A stretch of 64,000 nt of DNA, taken from assembly GCF_027111275.1 (NCBI RefSeq), contig NZ_CP114286.1, forward strand, positions 62,001-126,000, read 5' to 3'. Positions 1 to 9,314 of the stretch are shown here, piece by piece. The DNA comes from Flavobacterium luteolum (GTDB lineage: Bacteria; Bacteroidota; Bacteroidia; Flavobacteriales; Flavobacteriaceae). Below the pieces are notes generated by a model, which saw only the letters and a list, made by a program, of their open reading frames with translations, made no database searches and was not told the origin of the DNA. The translations under genes and the position numbers were made by a program. Position 1 is the stretch's first letter, and each line of letters opens with the position of its first letter.

Positions 1-1842
1 AGCAGCAGCATTATTTACGTTATCCAAAGGAGTCAATAAATTTGTGAATGTGAAATTAGTAGTATAAAAAGTTGCTAAAGCATCAATTTGAGTACTAAAA
101 TTCGCTGCATCTGGATCTACACTAATTGATGCACGTGCACTAGTCAACGGATCTGTTTTACTAGCTGTTTTATTATACTGTAAATAATAACCTGTACGTT
201 GTGTACCATTAATTGGCGTCAAACCTAATTTAGAAACTGTACCTCCGTTAATTCCTGGAAGAGCTTCGTCGCTATAAAGCATCCAACGTTGTACATCCCA
301 GAAACGCTTTCCTTCGTAAGCTAATTCCACTCTACGCTCATATAAACAAGCCGCAATCGCAGCATATTTATCAGCTAAAATACCAATTCCGTAGTTATCA
401 GCAGCTGGAATTCCTACACGAGCTCTAACTTTTCCAATGTAATTCACTGCATTACCAATGTCGCCTTTTGCAGCATAACATTCAGCAATATTCAATAATA
501 ACTCCGCATAACGATACTCGATAATATTAGTTACAGAATATTGGAAATTAGTAGCATTTGATGCCGTAACATTCGACATTTTTCTTACGTAAGCAGGGCT
601 ATTTTCTTGATTGTTATCACTAAAATATGGTTTATCTTTATCTGCAGAATCTAACCAACGGTAAGACCAAGCTACACTATTTGCATTTTCTGCATATCCC
701 CATTTCATTCCAGAGAAAGCAAATGTTCTGTAAAATCTAGGATCACGTTTTTTAAAGAATAAGAACGGATCGTACCCATTTGCAGCTGTTGGTCTTTTTC
801 CATCAGACATTGGAAACAAGTCAATCATTTCTTTTGGTGCTTCAAATGCTCCAGTACCACCTTGGCTAACTAAACGCATCGCTTTTTCCCATGAATTGTT
901 ATTACTAACAGAAAGTGTTGCTCCGTTTCCTAATAATTGCACTACAATTGCTTCTTTATTAAATCCTTCCAATGTAAACATATCATTCCATTGTTTAGCA
1001 TTGGTTCCATATAAACCATAACCATCAGCAGTCAATTGAGCTTCTGCAGCTAAACCAGCTTGTAATGCAGCCTCCCATCTTTCTGTAGAACCATCCCAGT
1101 TTTTATTAAACAATGGGCTAGCGTATGTTAACAATACTCTTGCTTTTTGTGCTAAAGCAGCTCCTTTTGTAAAACGTCCATAATCTGCACCTGCATCTGG
1201 CCAGTTACCCGGCAATAATGAAGCTGCCATATCTAAATCTGCTACAATTTGTTTTACTACTTCAGTAACAGAAGCTCTTGGTAATTTTATTGCTTCATCT
1301 GTAGAAGATGCTCCTTGTGTTGAAGTAACAAGAGGTACACCACCATACATACGCATTAAATCAAAATACTGAATTGCTCTTAAATAATATACCTGACCTT
1401 TTGCACGATCACGAAATGTTTTATCTAAAGTAGATCCTTTTACATCAACATCTTCTAAGAAACTATTACAGTCTCTAATACGATTGTAAGGCTCGTTTTT
1501 AATTTTATCTTCTAATTTGGTTCCAAAATAATTTGTAGCATCATCAGAATTTATTAATGTCTTGGTTGGATTTACAAGGTCTGTAATCCCTCCTATTTCT
1601 TCAGTTAATCTAGAGTATGCATCTGTGTATTGACCAACAAAAGTTGCCTGCGGAGATTTATACGCATAGAAAAAGTCGTAATATAAATTGTTTATATACC
1701 AATTTGTACGCTCTTGACTTTGATAAAATGAATCATCAATTTGTCCAAAATTTTTCTTGTCCTCAAGAAAATTGTCACTACATGAAGCACTAACTATAAG
1801 TAATACTACAAGAGTTAATATTGAGTTTATTCTTAGTTTCAT
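1..1842 (-). CDS. SusD/RagB-family glycan-binding lipoprotein, partial (3' end beyond window)
   Basis: The reading frame is open from an ATG at 1842 to the window edge, giving 614 codons with no stop, so the C-terminus is missing. It starts with a lipoprotein signal (MKLRINSILTLVVLL, then the lipobox cysteine in SASCSDNFL). The mature part has the SusD helical pattern: FLEDK near the start, YYLRAIQYFDLMRMYGGVPL around residue 150, and a late segment with RYAELLLNIAEC and YEGKRFWDVQRW. SusD proteins sit on the cell surface as lids over SusC and bind oligosaccharides. It lies 16 bp downstream of the SusC gene in the same transcript. Specificity cannot be read directly; the neighbouring pectin enzymes suggest rhamnogalacturonan or pectic oligosaccharides. 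The family call is secure. Confidence 0.95.
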   Translation of the reverse strand, partial: MKLRINSILTLVVLLIVSASCSDNFLEDKKNFGQIDDSFYQSQERTNWYINNLYYDFFYAYKSPQATFVGQYTDAYSRLTEEIGGITDLVNPTKTLINSDDATNYFGTKLEDKIKNEPYNRIRDCNSFLEDVDVKGSTLDKTFRDRAKGQVYYLRAIQYFDLMRMYGGVPLVTSTQGASSTDEAIKLPRASVTEVVKQIVADLDMAASLLPGNWPDAGADYGRFTKGAALAQKARVLLTYASPLFNKNWDGSTERWEAALQAGLAAEAQLTADGYGLYGTNAKQWNDMFTLEGFNKEAIVVQLLGNGATLSVSNNNSWEKAMRLVSQGGTGAFEAPKEMIDLFPMSDGKRPTAANGYDPFLFFKKRDPRFYRTFAFSGMKWGYAENANSVAWSYRWLDSADKDKPYFSDNNQENSPAYVRKMSNVTASNATNFQYSVTNIIEYRYAELLLNIAECYAAKGDIGNAVNYIGKVRARVGIPAADNYGIGILADKYAAIAACLYERRVELAYEGKRFWDVQRWMLYSDEALPGINGGTVSKLGLTPINGTQRTGYYLQYNKTASKTDPLTSARASISVDPDAANFSTQIDALATFYTTNFTFTNLLTPLDNVNNAAA

Positions 1843-1858
1843 AATTACTTATTTTTTA

Positions 1859-4800
1859 TTAGAATGATACACTTAAGTTAACAGACCAAGTTCTCAAAGT
1901 TGGATAAGTATCATACGATGAATCATACATATTGCGATAATGATTAGGATATGGATTGTAGAAATCCCAAAGATTATTTCCAGTTACACCAATTGCTAAA
2001 CTGCTGATATTTAATTTATTTAAAACGTCTTTTGGTAAACCATAACCTACAGTTAAGTTACGAACAAAACAACGGAAATTATTTAATTGCCAGAAGTTTG
2101 AAGGAGCACCAACCAACTCATCATCATATAATGCCAAGTTAGGATATTTACCATTTACATTATCAGGACCGTACATATCTGTCCAATAGCTTTCGTGAGC
2201 CCACATGTTGTGTGCTGTTGCAGTTCCTTGTTTTACTACATCAAGTTCACGGAATCCACCCCAAGATGTAGAAATTTGAGTTCTAGCGTAAAATCCTTTA
2301 TATTTCATACCTAAATTAGTAGTAAAACCATAAGTTCTATTTGCATTTACTAATTTCTGATAATCTAAATTTTTATCGATTCTTCCATCAGGTCCTGCTT
2401 GTTTACCAGTTGCAGGATCAAATGCTCCACCAACATCTTCATAAGCTAACATACCTTTAACCATTCCAGCCATAGTTGTAATTTTATTGAAGCTTGGTGT
2501 TGTTCCAGCCGCAGCCGCTCTTTCTGATAGATAAGCCCAGTAGTTTGCAATATCTTCATCTGTACGTAAAATTCCGTCTCCTGTAGATGTTCCGCCCCAA
2601 GTTTTGAATCCCCAGTATGGGAAGAAAGAAGAAGACCCTGTTTGCGTTACATTAAATGATGGATGTTGTAAAGCTTGGTCTGGATATTTTTTTACTTTAT
2701 TATCTGAGTATCCAAAGTTTACTCCAACATTATAACTAAAATCATCTTTGATTTTATCACTCCAGTTCAAACTCACCTCAAGTCCCCAAGCATCAACAGC
2801 AGCATAATTTTGTTCAGCAAAACCACCACCAACTGAAATTGGCACCCCAACAGCACCTGCCATGTTGGTTAACATATCTGTTGTTCTGTCATAATAAAAG
2901 TCAGTATTAATTTGTAATCTATTTTTCAATACATTAACATCAAGTCCAATGTTATTTTTGATTGTTGTATCCCAACCGACATTTCTGTTTGGATTAACTT
3001 TTGGAGTAACACCACCTCCTAAAGATCCACCAGTAGCACCAGTTCCAAACACAGAACCTTTATCAACTATAACATCATAGTACTGCATCCATCTCCAAGC
3101 CTGTACGTTATCTTTACCAGTTTTACCAATAGAATAACGAAGTTTAAGAAAATCTATGCCTGGCAATGCTTTAGTAAACCAATCTTCTTTAGACATAATC
3201 CATCCAGCCTGAACAGAAGGGAAGAATCCCCAGTAGTTTTCAGGAGCAAATTTTGTTGAAGCATCACTACGGAAAAGAAATTCTAACAAATATCTAGACT
3301 TATAGCTATAATTGAATCTACCTAAATAAGAAAGTGTTCCTGATTCTCCTTTTGTATTAATTGAGTTTGGAGAAATTGTTCCAGCTGTCTGATAAGTTCC
3401 AGCATAATCTTTTCCTGTACCTTCATACGCTAAACGTGTTGTTCTGTATTCAGCCTCTGTACGCTCCATACCAACCATACCACTAACATCATGATTACCA
3501 AATACTCTAGCATAATTTGCAAAAAAGTTAGTTTGATTATTTCTGCTAAGAGAAGTGTTATAGTACACACGAGAGTTACGAACGTTAGTATCAATTTGAT
3601 AATTTCCTGTAGAAGCAGTTGTTGGAACAGCTGCACTAGCTAAGTGACGATCTTGAAGTTCGTAATTTTTAATTCTAGCTAAATCAAATGGCAACTGAAC
3701 TTGTTCTGTATATCCAGTGCTTTCTGTTCTTGCAAAAGTACCTTTAAGAGATAGTCCTTTTACAAAAGGAACTTTATAGTTCAAAGACATGTTCACGTTG
3801 TATGAGAAATCATCCGAAACTTGTTTAGAACCATTGTTTAAAGTTGCAAAATAGTTCCATCCTGCAATTGTTGTATTTGCATTTGCACTTCCTAAGTTTC
3901 TAGTAGTTTTAGGAAAAGGAGACATATAGTAATCTTTTCCGTCCACTACAGTTTCCCAAGGAATATATTTTGGCATATGTAGCAAATAACCGTAATCTGC
4001 TTGCTCTCCTCCACCAGCAATACTTCCGTAACTGCTATCATTAATATTAGCCGAAGCTTTTGTAAATGATTTTTCTATATCTCCAGAATTGGTAGCAATT
4101 GCTGCAGAAAAATCTAATGAATTAGAAATTTTCGCATTAATACCAGTTCTGAAATTCCATTTTTGATAATCCTGCTTACCTAAGTTTGCTCCTTGAGTAA
4201 AATAGTTAAGACCAGCAAAATAGGTCATTTTTTCATTACCTCCAGTAACAGTCAAAGTATGTTTATCTTGAGTTGCAGGTTTCCAAGCCTCTTTTAACCA
4301 ATCATAATTTAAGCCTTTCATTTGCTCCAATTCAGCATCAGAAAAATAACCTACTCCATTGTTGCTTAAATTTTTAACTGATAGAAATCTATTTGACCAA
4401 AGTCCGTACTCATAAGCGCTCATAGTTTTACTATGGCTCACAGCATCATTTACTGCAAACTGGCTATAGTATGAAAACTTAGTAACACCAGCTTTACCTC
4501 TTTTAGTTTTTACAACGATTGCACCTTGAGAAGCACGAGAACCATAAATAGCTGCCGAAGCATCTTTTAATACGGTAATACTTTCTATCTCAGAAGGATC
4601 TAAACGGTTAAAAGCATCTAAGGTAGGGAAACCCGATACAGGATCTACCTGCACCATATCATCAATAACAATTAATGGTGTATTGAATCCTCCATCTTTA
4701 GAAAAGCTGAAAGTTTGACGAATCTGTAAAGAAGCAGCATCACCTGGACGTCCTCCTCCATCTATAACAGCTAATCCAGGAACTAATCCTTTCAAAGCAT

Positions 4801-5227
4801 CAGATAAGTTAGAAACTGGTAAATCTTGAACATCTGCAGCATTAATCGTTGCAATTGCCCCAGTAAGTTTTTCTTTTTTCTGAGTACCGTAACCTACAAC
4901 AACTATATTTTGAAGTTCGTTTGAATCTTCAGCTAATTTAGCATCTACTACAGTACGCCCATTAATCGCAATTTCTAATTTTTTCATTCCTATAAATGAA
5001 AACACCAAAGTAGCGCCAGGTTTTACTTTAATTTGATACTTACCATTAAAATCTGTTGTAACTGTATTCTTTGTAGATTTCTCAGTTACGTTTACTCCAG
5101 GAAGAAGACCAGATAAATTATCGGTAACAGCTCCTGTTACTGTAACTTGATTACTTTGAGCATAACTCAATACACTCATCAGTGTAAACAAAAGAAAACT
5201 ACATCTTTTTATAAGTGCTTGTTTCAT
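1859..5227 (-). CDS. SusC/RagA-family TonB-dependent outer-membrane transporter
   Basis: This 1122-residue protein has a cleavable signal (ending LSYAQ), a CarboxypepD_reg-like domain at about 28-110 (VTGAVTDNLSGLLPGVNV) and the SusC plug motif NIVVVGYGTQKKEKLTGAI at about 108-125. The plug segment with LIVIDD and KDASAAIYGSRASQGAIVVKT follows, then a long beta-barrel ending in an aromatic C-terminus (SVNLSVSF). Such proteins import oligosaccharides across the outer membrane using TonB energy together with their SusD partner. There is no STN domain, so transmembrane signalling to an anti-sigma factor is unlikely. It is the first gene of the susCD operon, behind a well-formed promoter at about 5360-5386 and a tandem-repeat operator at 5390-5405. 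The substrate is inferred from context to be pectic. Confidence 0.97.
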   Translation of the reverse strand: MKQALIKRCSFLLFTLMSVLSYAQSNQVTVTGAVTDNLSGLLPGVNVTEKSTKNTVTTDFNGKYQIKVKPGATLVFSFIGMKKLEIAINGRTVVDAKLAEDSNELQNIVVVGYGTQKKEKLTGAIATINAADVQDLPVSNLSDALKGLVPGLAVIDGGGRPGDAASLQIRQTFSFSKDGGFNTPLIVIDDMVQVDPVSGFPTLDAFNRLDPSEIESITVLKDASAAIYGSRASQGAIVVKTKRGKAGVTKFSYYSQFAVNDAVSHSKTMSAYEYGLWSNRFLSVKNLSNNGVGYFSDAELEQMKGLNYDWLKEAWKPATQDKHTLTVTGGNEKMTYFAGLNYFTQGANLGKQDYQKWNFRTGINAKISNSLDFSAAIATNSGDIEKSFTKASANINDSSYGSIAGGGEQADYGYLLHMPKYIPWETVVDGKDYYMSPFPKTTRNLGSANANTTIAGWNYFATLNNGSKQVSDDFSYNVNMSLNYKVPFVKGLSLKGTFARTESTGYTEQVQLPFDLARIKNYELQDRHLASAAVPTTASTGNYQIDTNVRNSRVYYNTSLSRNNQTNFFANYARVFGNHDVSGMVGMERTEAEYRTTRLAYEGTGKDYAGTYQTAGTISPNSINTKGESGTLSYLGRFNYSYKSRYLLEFLFRSDASTKFAPENYWGFFPSVQAGWIMSKEDWFTKALPGIDFLKLRYSIGKTGKDNVQAWRWMQYYDVIVDKGSVFGTGATGGSLGGGVTPKVNPNRNVGWDTTIKNNIGLDVNVLKNRLQINTDFYYDRTTDMLTNMAGAVGVPISVGGGFAEQNYAAVDAWGLEVSLNWSDKIKDDFSYNVGVNFGYSDNKVKKYPDQALQHPSFNVTQTGSSSFFPYWGFKTWGGTSTGDGILRTDEDIANYWAYLSERAAAAGTTPSFNKITTMAGMVKGMLAYEDVGGAFDPATGKQAGPDGRIDKNLDYQKLVNANRTYGFTTNLGMKYKGFYARTQISTSWGGFRELDVVKQGTATAHNMWAHESYWTDMYGPDNVNGKYPNLALYDDELVGAPSNFWQLNNFRCFVRNLTVGYGLPKDVLNKLNISSLAIGVTGNNLWDFYNPYPNHYRNMYDSSYDTYPTLRTWSVNLSVSF

Positions 5228-5359
5228 AAATGTTTTTTTGGTTAGGTTATTAATGTTAGTTAGTCATGTTTTAAACATGTCTTAATTATAATAAAACTTT
5301 ACTTAAAGAAATCTTAATAAAGATTATTAAATGTTAAAAACACATTTATTTTAATATTC

Positions 5360-5386
5360 CAAAAATATGACGATGATAGATTACAA
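5360..5386 (-). promoter_or_regulatory. Predicted promoter of the susCD operon
   Basis: On the minus strand a TTG (5386-5384) is followed after 16 bases by TATTTTTG (5367-5360), a full match to the Bacteroidota -7 consensus TAnnTTTG. The leader to the SusC ATG would be about 125 nt. The spacer is slightly shorter than usual. The call is by eye only. Confidence 0.6.
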
Positions 5387-5389
5387 CCG

Positions 5390-5405
5390 TCCTGCTCTAT
5401 CCTGT
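5390..5405 (-). promoter_or_regulatory. Tandem CAGGA operator upstream of susCD
   Basis: On the plus strand this reads TCCTGctctaTCCTGT, that is two CAGGA boxes on the transcribed (minus) strand with starts 10 bp apart. The box nearer the gene begins 23 bp upstream of the first base of the -7 element. The same arrangement occurs at 28598-28613 and 38458-38473. This suggests one activator of the AraC or hybrid two-component type; the activator is not identified. Confidence 0.6.
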
Positions 5406-5840
5406 TTTAATGGCAGAATGTCAAAAAAAATATGACTAAAAAAACAATATTAATAAAAAACGAATGGAAAAAATAAACGAACCTAAATATTTAAGACAAA
5501 TGTTTGCTTAAAAGAAAATTTACAAACTCATTTTAATTAAAAAACAATAAGATTTATATCAAAAATAGACTTATAGTATTTATTCTTCAAAATTATCACA
5601 TTGATGCCTGATAAATAAGAGCTTATAAAAAACGCTTTTTCAACGAAAACGATAGAGATAAATACCAAAAGCATATTTATTTTACGATAAAAAACCTACA
5701 AAAAAATAAGCAGGATAGTTACAAGATAGCATAAAAAAAGTTTTAATAATTTTTACTAAAAAAAATATTTTTTAAAAGTAAATTCTGACCAACGAAATTT
5801 AAAGGATAATTTATCCATTTTTTGCTAACCTCAAAAAAGC
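5406..5840. other. AT-rich gap between the CE8 gene and susCD, no gene seen
   Basis: About 435 bases of very AT-rich sequence with no open frame of note lie between the CE8 terminator and the susCD operator. I see no repeat family member and no RNA gene here. It may hold distal regulatory sequence. Confidence 0.5.
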
Positions 5841-5877
5841 AAAAAACCCACTAAACATTGATGTCAGCGGGTTTTTG
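5841..5877 (-). terminator. Rho-independent terminator after the hydrolase operon
   Basis: The sequence AAAAACCCACT, a 13-base loop, then AGCGGGTTTTT forms a stem with one A-C mismatch. On the minus strand it ends in a T run, about 55 bases after the CE8 stop codon. It probably ends the long operon and separates it from susCD. Confidence 0.7.
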
Positions 5878-5932
5878 TTAAATTAAAATTTTGTTCTGTT
5901 TAAGATTCCGTATTTTGGGTAAAATTAAAGCG

Positions 5933-6919
5933 CTATTTATTCGGATCCCATCCGTTTAAAACTAAATCTCGATTGTATTTTTTAAGATCTTCTTTTTTCA
6001 ATTGATGTGACCATGATACTCGCTGAGAAATATTTTTTGCACTCGAACCTTTACTTCCAAATTCTGCATAATAAGCTGTTTTATCTTTATCAGGAAAACG
6101 AGTATCGATCCACGCATTCCATCCTTCTGGAATAATATGCGAACCAATATCAGTATTAATGAAAACAGTTTGTGCGTAAGGTCTCCAAGGTCTTCCTAAA
6201 AATACTTTGTCTACTGATTTGTCATTTGCAATAAGCTTACAATCAGCAAAAACAAAACCATAAGCTTGCCCTTGCGGAGTTGAAGCTGCTGTGATATATG
6301 AATTGATTAAACTTTCAATTGTACATTTATAAAAATAAGCCGTTGCAGCTCCGAATATAAAATCGGTTGTACCGTTGATGAAACAGTTATCAAAGTAGGT
6401 TCGTGTATTTCCTTCAGATAGATAAAGCGTATCCTGATTTCCTAAAAGATTACAGTTTTTCACCACAACTCTATCACTCTTTATGTGAAGCGCCACTGCC
6501 TGCCCTACTCTTCCAGCTGTGTTTTCGACAGTAAGGTCTTCTAGTCTGCAATCATTTCCTTTAATTAAAAAAGAATAAGAAGTTGAAGTTCCGAATTCTT
6601 TTTTACCCGATGGATCTGGTTCGCGAAGCGGTTTCCCAGAATAATCATCAAATGAAATTATGGTTTTGTTTCTATCAATTCCTTTTAAAGTGATAAAGGA
6701 TTTTGAAATCGGAATTTCCAATTTCTCAACATACTTCCCTGGCTTTATTGTTATTACAACTCGTATTTCTGAATTGTCTTTGACATTATTTACCGCTTCC
6801 TGAATGGTTTTAAAATCACCAGAACCATCTTGAGCAACGGTTAATGCTAATTTGTTATCGACCGTTTGAGCTGATAAAGAAAGTGTTGTAATTAAAAATA
6901 AGGTTAGAATGTATTTCAT
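5933..6919 (-). CDS. Pectinesterase, carbohydrate esterase family 8
   Basis: It removes methyl esters from homogalacturonan, making the chain accessible to pectate lyases and polygalacturonases. With the ATG at 6919 the protein has 328 residues and starts with a clear signal peptide (MKYILTLFLITTLSLSAQ). An upstream in-frame ATG at 6949 would only add residues encoded by an intergenic repeat, so I reject it. CE8 signatures are all present: VENTAG and GQAVAL, the catalytic QDTLY, the nucleophile motif TTDFIFG, and LGRPWRPYAQTVF with the substrate-binding arginine. It is the last gene of the operon, followed by a terminator. Export to the periplasm or cell surface is expected. Confidence 0.95.
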   Translation of the reverse strand: MKYILTLFLITTLSLSAQTVDNKLALTVAQDGSGDFKTIQEAVNNVKDNSEIRVVITIKPGKYVEKLEIPISKSFITLKGIDRNKTIISFDDYSGKPLREPDPSGKKEFGTSTSYSFLIKGNDCRLEDLTVENTAGRVGQAVALHIKSDRVVVKNCNLLGNQDTLYLSEGNTRTYFDNCFINGTTDFIFGAATAYFYKCTIESLINSYITAASTPQGQAYGFVFADCKLIANDKSVDKVFLGRPWRPYAQTVFINTDIGSHIIPEGWNAWIDTRFPDKDKTAYYAEFGSKGSSAKNISQRVSWSHQLKKEDLKKYNRDLVLNGWDPNK

Positions 6920-6941
6920 ATGTTTTTTATTTATTTCGTTT

Positions 6942-7047
6942 TTTGTCATTTCGACGAAGGAGAAATCTTCTCGAGAAGCTCGCCAAAAATTGGTGATTCA
7001 CTTTGTGGAGCTACTTGCGAAGATTTCTCCTTCGTCGAAATGACAAA
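6942..7047. repeat. Long palindrome, family 1 (GTCATTTCGACGAAGG type)
   Basis: Arms of about 30 bases (TTTGTCATTTCGACGAAGGA, then GAAATCTTC) pair with the reverse complement ending at 7047. Other copies lie at 14139, 19351, 22895, 26142 and 28782. Beside it (about 7058-7120) is half of another palindrome, rich in ATCCGCGT and ATCCGTTT, whose other members flank the copy at 28782. Confidence 0.85.
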
Positions 7048-7118
7048 CTGTGTGGTTATTAAAATCCGTTTTAATCCGCGTTTTGCCAAGGGCAATCCGT
7101 TTCATCCGCGTCCAAAAT

Positions 7119-9137
7119 TTAGTGCGACATCCAAACCGTCATTTCGCCTTTTCCTTTATTTCCCCATGCAAAATACGGAATCAATTTTACTTGTACAGTA
7201 TCCTCATTTTTAGAAGAAAGCGGTTTGTATAAAGATTTATTCCATGAATTGTTAGAATTTATATTAGCTTCAGCATCAATACTAACTAAATTTCTATTAT
7301 TCAATATGAAATTGTTTGTTGTAAATTTCGATTTCAAATTTAAAGCCACATCATTTACACTTATTTTCGCAGGAAGCTGATCTGATTCTAAACAGTAAAC
7401 TAATGGCCCTCTTTTTACAGCTATCTGATTTTTTACTTCTTCAACCAACGGATTCGCTTCCATTAACTCAACTGGCATTGGAAGATTCAATTCAATCACA
7501 TCTCCTTTTTTCCATTTTTGGTTTAATTTCAAATAGGTTCCAGCATCGATCTTATCTGTAATTTTCGAATTATTAACAGAAACTTCAGCATTCTGACTCC
7601 AGCCCGGAATTCTTAAAAAGAAATTTTGTAAATCTTTTGGAGCTTTTACAATTTTCAACGTTATTTTTCCGTCCCAAGGATAATTGGTCTGTTGTTCGAT
7701 CTCGATTTCTTCACCATTCAAAGATTTTGTTTTCAACTGATTACTTCCGTATAAATTGACATACAAACCTTCTTTCGAAATATTGTAAGCGTAATTTCCA
7801 ACTTCGGCAATTGTTCTCGTTACGTTTGGTGCACAACAGTTGGATAATGCGATATAACCTTCACGTTCATTTCCCCATCTCTGGTGAAACGGTAAATCAT
7901 TAGAAACATTCAGCGGATTGTTATACAAGAATTTTTCCCCATCTAGATCCATTCCCGAAAGCACACTGTTGTACAATGCTAATTCAACGATGTCAGCATA
8001 TTTAGCATCTCCCGTAATTTGAAGCATTCTCCAGTTCCATAACACATTTCCAATATTAGCACAGGTTTCGGTATGAGCCGTTGCATTTGGCAATTGAAAA
8101 GGTCTTCCGTAGGCTTGGTGAATTTTCTGTACTACAGTTGGATCATAAGAAGTTCCGTCTGGCGAAACTCCATCGTATAAAGAACCACAACCTCCCGTAA
8201 TGTACATTTTACGATACGTTACATCATCCCAAATGGATTCTAAATTGTCTAACAATTTTTTTTCACCTGTTTCGGCATATAAATCGGCAACTCCAGCATA
8301 AAGGTAATTTGCTCTTACAGCGTGCCCCATTGCAGTTGTTTGCTGTCTAAACGGAACTCTATCCTGATTATCATCGGTTCCGTCGTTTGTAGTTCCTCTA
8401 ATATCAATTAGATTATTAGCCAATTCTAAGTATTTCGGATTTTTGGTCGTTCTATACATTTCGACAATTCCCATATAATGAGACGGACAAATGGCATTTC
8501 GAGCCAATTCTGGTGAAGCTTTTTTATAGAAATCATACAAGAAATCAGCAACACCTTTTGCGATATTCAGGAAATTTGTTTTTCCTGTGGCACGATAATG
8601 AATACAAGCTGCAGTCATTAAATGTCCCATATTGTATTTCTCAAAACCCAATTGTTTTTTCACTTCTTCTGGGCCTAAAGTTCCCCAGCGTTCATCAATT
8701 AAAACCGGCGTATGAATATAACCGTCTTTGCGCTGTACTTTCGCGAAAAGCGCAATAGCCTTATCCATTTCGGCATCTAGTTTTTTATCTTTTGTTACGG
8801 CATACGTTGCCGCCATTCCTTCAAAAATTTTGTAGAAATCACCATCATGAAACGAAGGCCCTTTAAAAGTTCCTTTGCTTAAACCTGCTGCAATTTCGAA
8901 GTTTTTGTAAGCATGCGAAATCTCATCGTTATGATACAAATCCCACATATACGGCAACGTATTTTTGGTTTCTACATCAAATTGTTCTTTCCAAAAACCG
9001 TTTGTCCATTTTACGTCTTGCAAGCCTACGCTTTGCAATTTTGAATACGGACTTTCTGAATTTGCAACCAAACCTTTGTTTTGTGCAAAGATTACGGTCG
9101 AAAGAAATAAAGAGGATATGATGATGTTCTTTTTCAT
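7119..9137 (-). CDS. GH127/DUF1680-type beta-L-arabinofuranosidase-like hydrolase
   Basis: The protein has 672 residues with a signal peptide (MKKNIIISSLFLSTVIFAQ) and an (alpha/alpha)6 catalytic domain of the DUF1680 family followed by beta-sandwich regions. The zinc and nucleophile residues of the cysteine glycosidases are visible: E357-x-C359 in HTETCANIGN and C434-C435 in CCAPNVTRT. Their spacing matches that remembered for HypBA1 (E338, C340, C417, C418). At the place of the HypBA1 acid/base E322 this protein has Gln341 (HQAYGRPFQLPN), so it belongs to a divergent subgroup whose activity is uncertain. Family members remove beta-L-arabinofuranose from pectic or plant glycoproteins. It lies between PL1 and CE8 in the pectin operon. 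Confidence 0.85.
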   Translation of the reverse strand: MKKNIIISSLFLSTVIFAQNKGLVANSESPYSKLQSVGLQDVKWTNGFWKEQFDVETKNTLPYMWDLYHNDEISHAYKNFEIAAGLSKGTFKGPSFHDGDFYKIFEGMAATYAVTKDKKLDAEMDKAIALFAKVQRKDGYIHTPVLIDERWGTLGPEEVKKQLGFEKYNMGHLMTAACIHYRATGKTNFLNIAKGVADFLYDFYKKASPELARNAICPSHYMGIVEMYRTTKNPKYLELANNLIDIRGTTNDGTDDNQDRVPFRQQTTAMGHAVRANYLYAGVADLYAETGEKKLLDNLESIWDDVTYRKMYITGGCGSLYDGVSPDGTSYDPTVVQKIHQAYGRPFQLPNATAHTETCANIGNVLWNWRMLQITGDAKYADIVELALYNSVLSGMDLDGEKFLYNNPLNVSNDLPFHQRWGNEREGYIALSNCCAPNVTRTIAEVGNYAYNISKEGLYVNLYGSNQLKTKSLNGEEIEIEQQTNYPWDGKITLKIVKAPKDLQNFFLRIPGWSQNAEVSVNNSKITDKIDAGTYLKLNQKWKKGDVIELNLPMPVELMEANPLVEEVKNQIAVKRGPLVYCLESDQLPAKISVNDVALNLKSKFTTNNFILNNRNLVSIDAEANINSNNSWNKSLYKPLSSKNEDTVQVKLIPYFAWGNKGKGEMTVWMSH

Positions 9138-9154
9138 TTTGAATTTATTTTTTG

Positions 9155-9304
9155 TTTGCCACGAATTACACTAATTGCACTTTTTTTCTTTTTTCTGCCA
9201 CAGATTAAAAGGATTAAATTGATTTTATACTAAATAATCTGTGCTAATCCTTTTAATCTGTGGCAAAAAACTAATTCGTGGAAATTAGTGTAATTCGTGG
9301 CAAA
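9155..9304. repeat. Nested palindromes, family 2 (CCACAGATTAAAAGGATTA type)
   Basis: The outer arms TTTGCCACGAATTACACTAA and their complement at 9284-9304 enclose a second palindrome, CCACAGATTAAAAGGATTA paired with TAATCCTTTTAATCTGTGG. Two repeat units are thus stacked one inside the other. The inner unit recurs at 15741-15876 and 35741-35805. Confidence 0.85.
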
Positions 9305-9314
9305 CCCATTTTTT

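Noticed and set aside
1..10. AGC triplet run at the very start, like a microsatellite
   Set aside because: It is within the SusD reading frame (alanine codons) and is only three units long.
6942..7047. Family 1 palindromes as simple terminators
   Set aside because: The hairpins occur in the middle of operons, have long loops and lack a consistent T run; they recur as dispersed sequence families.
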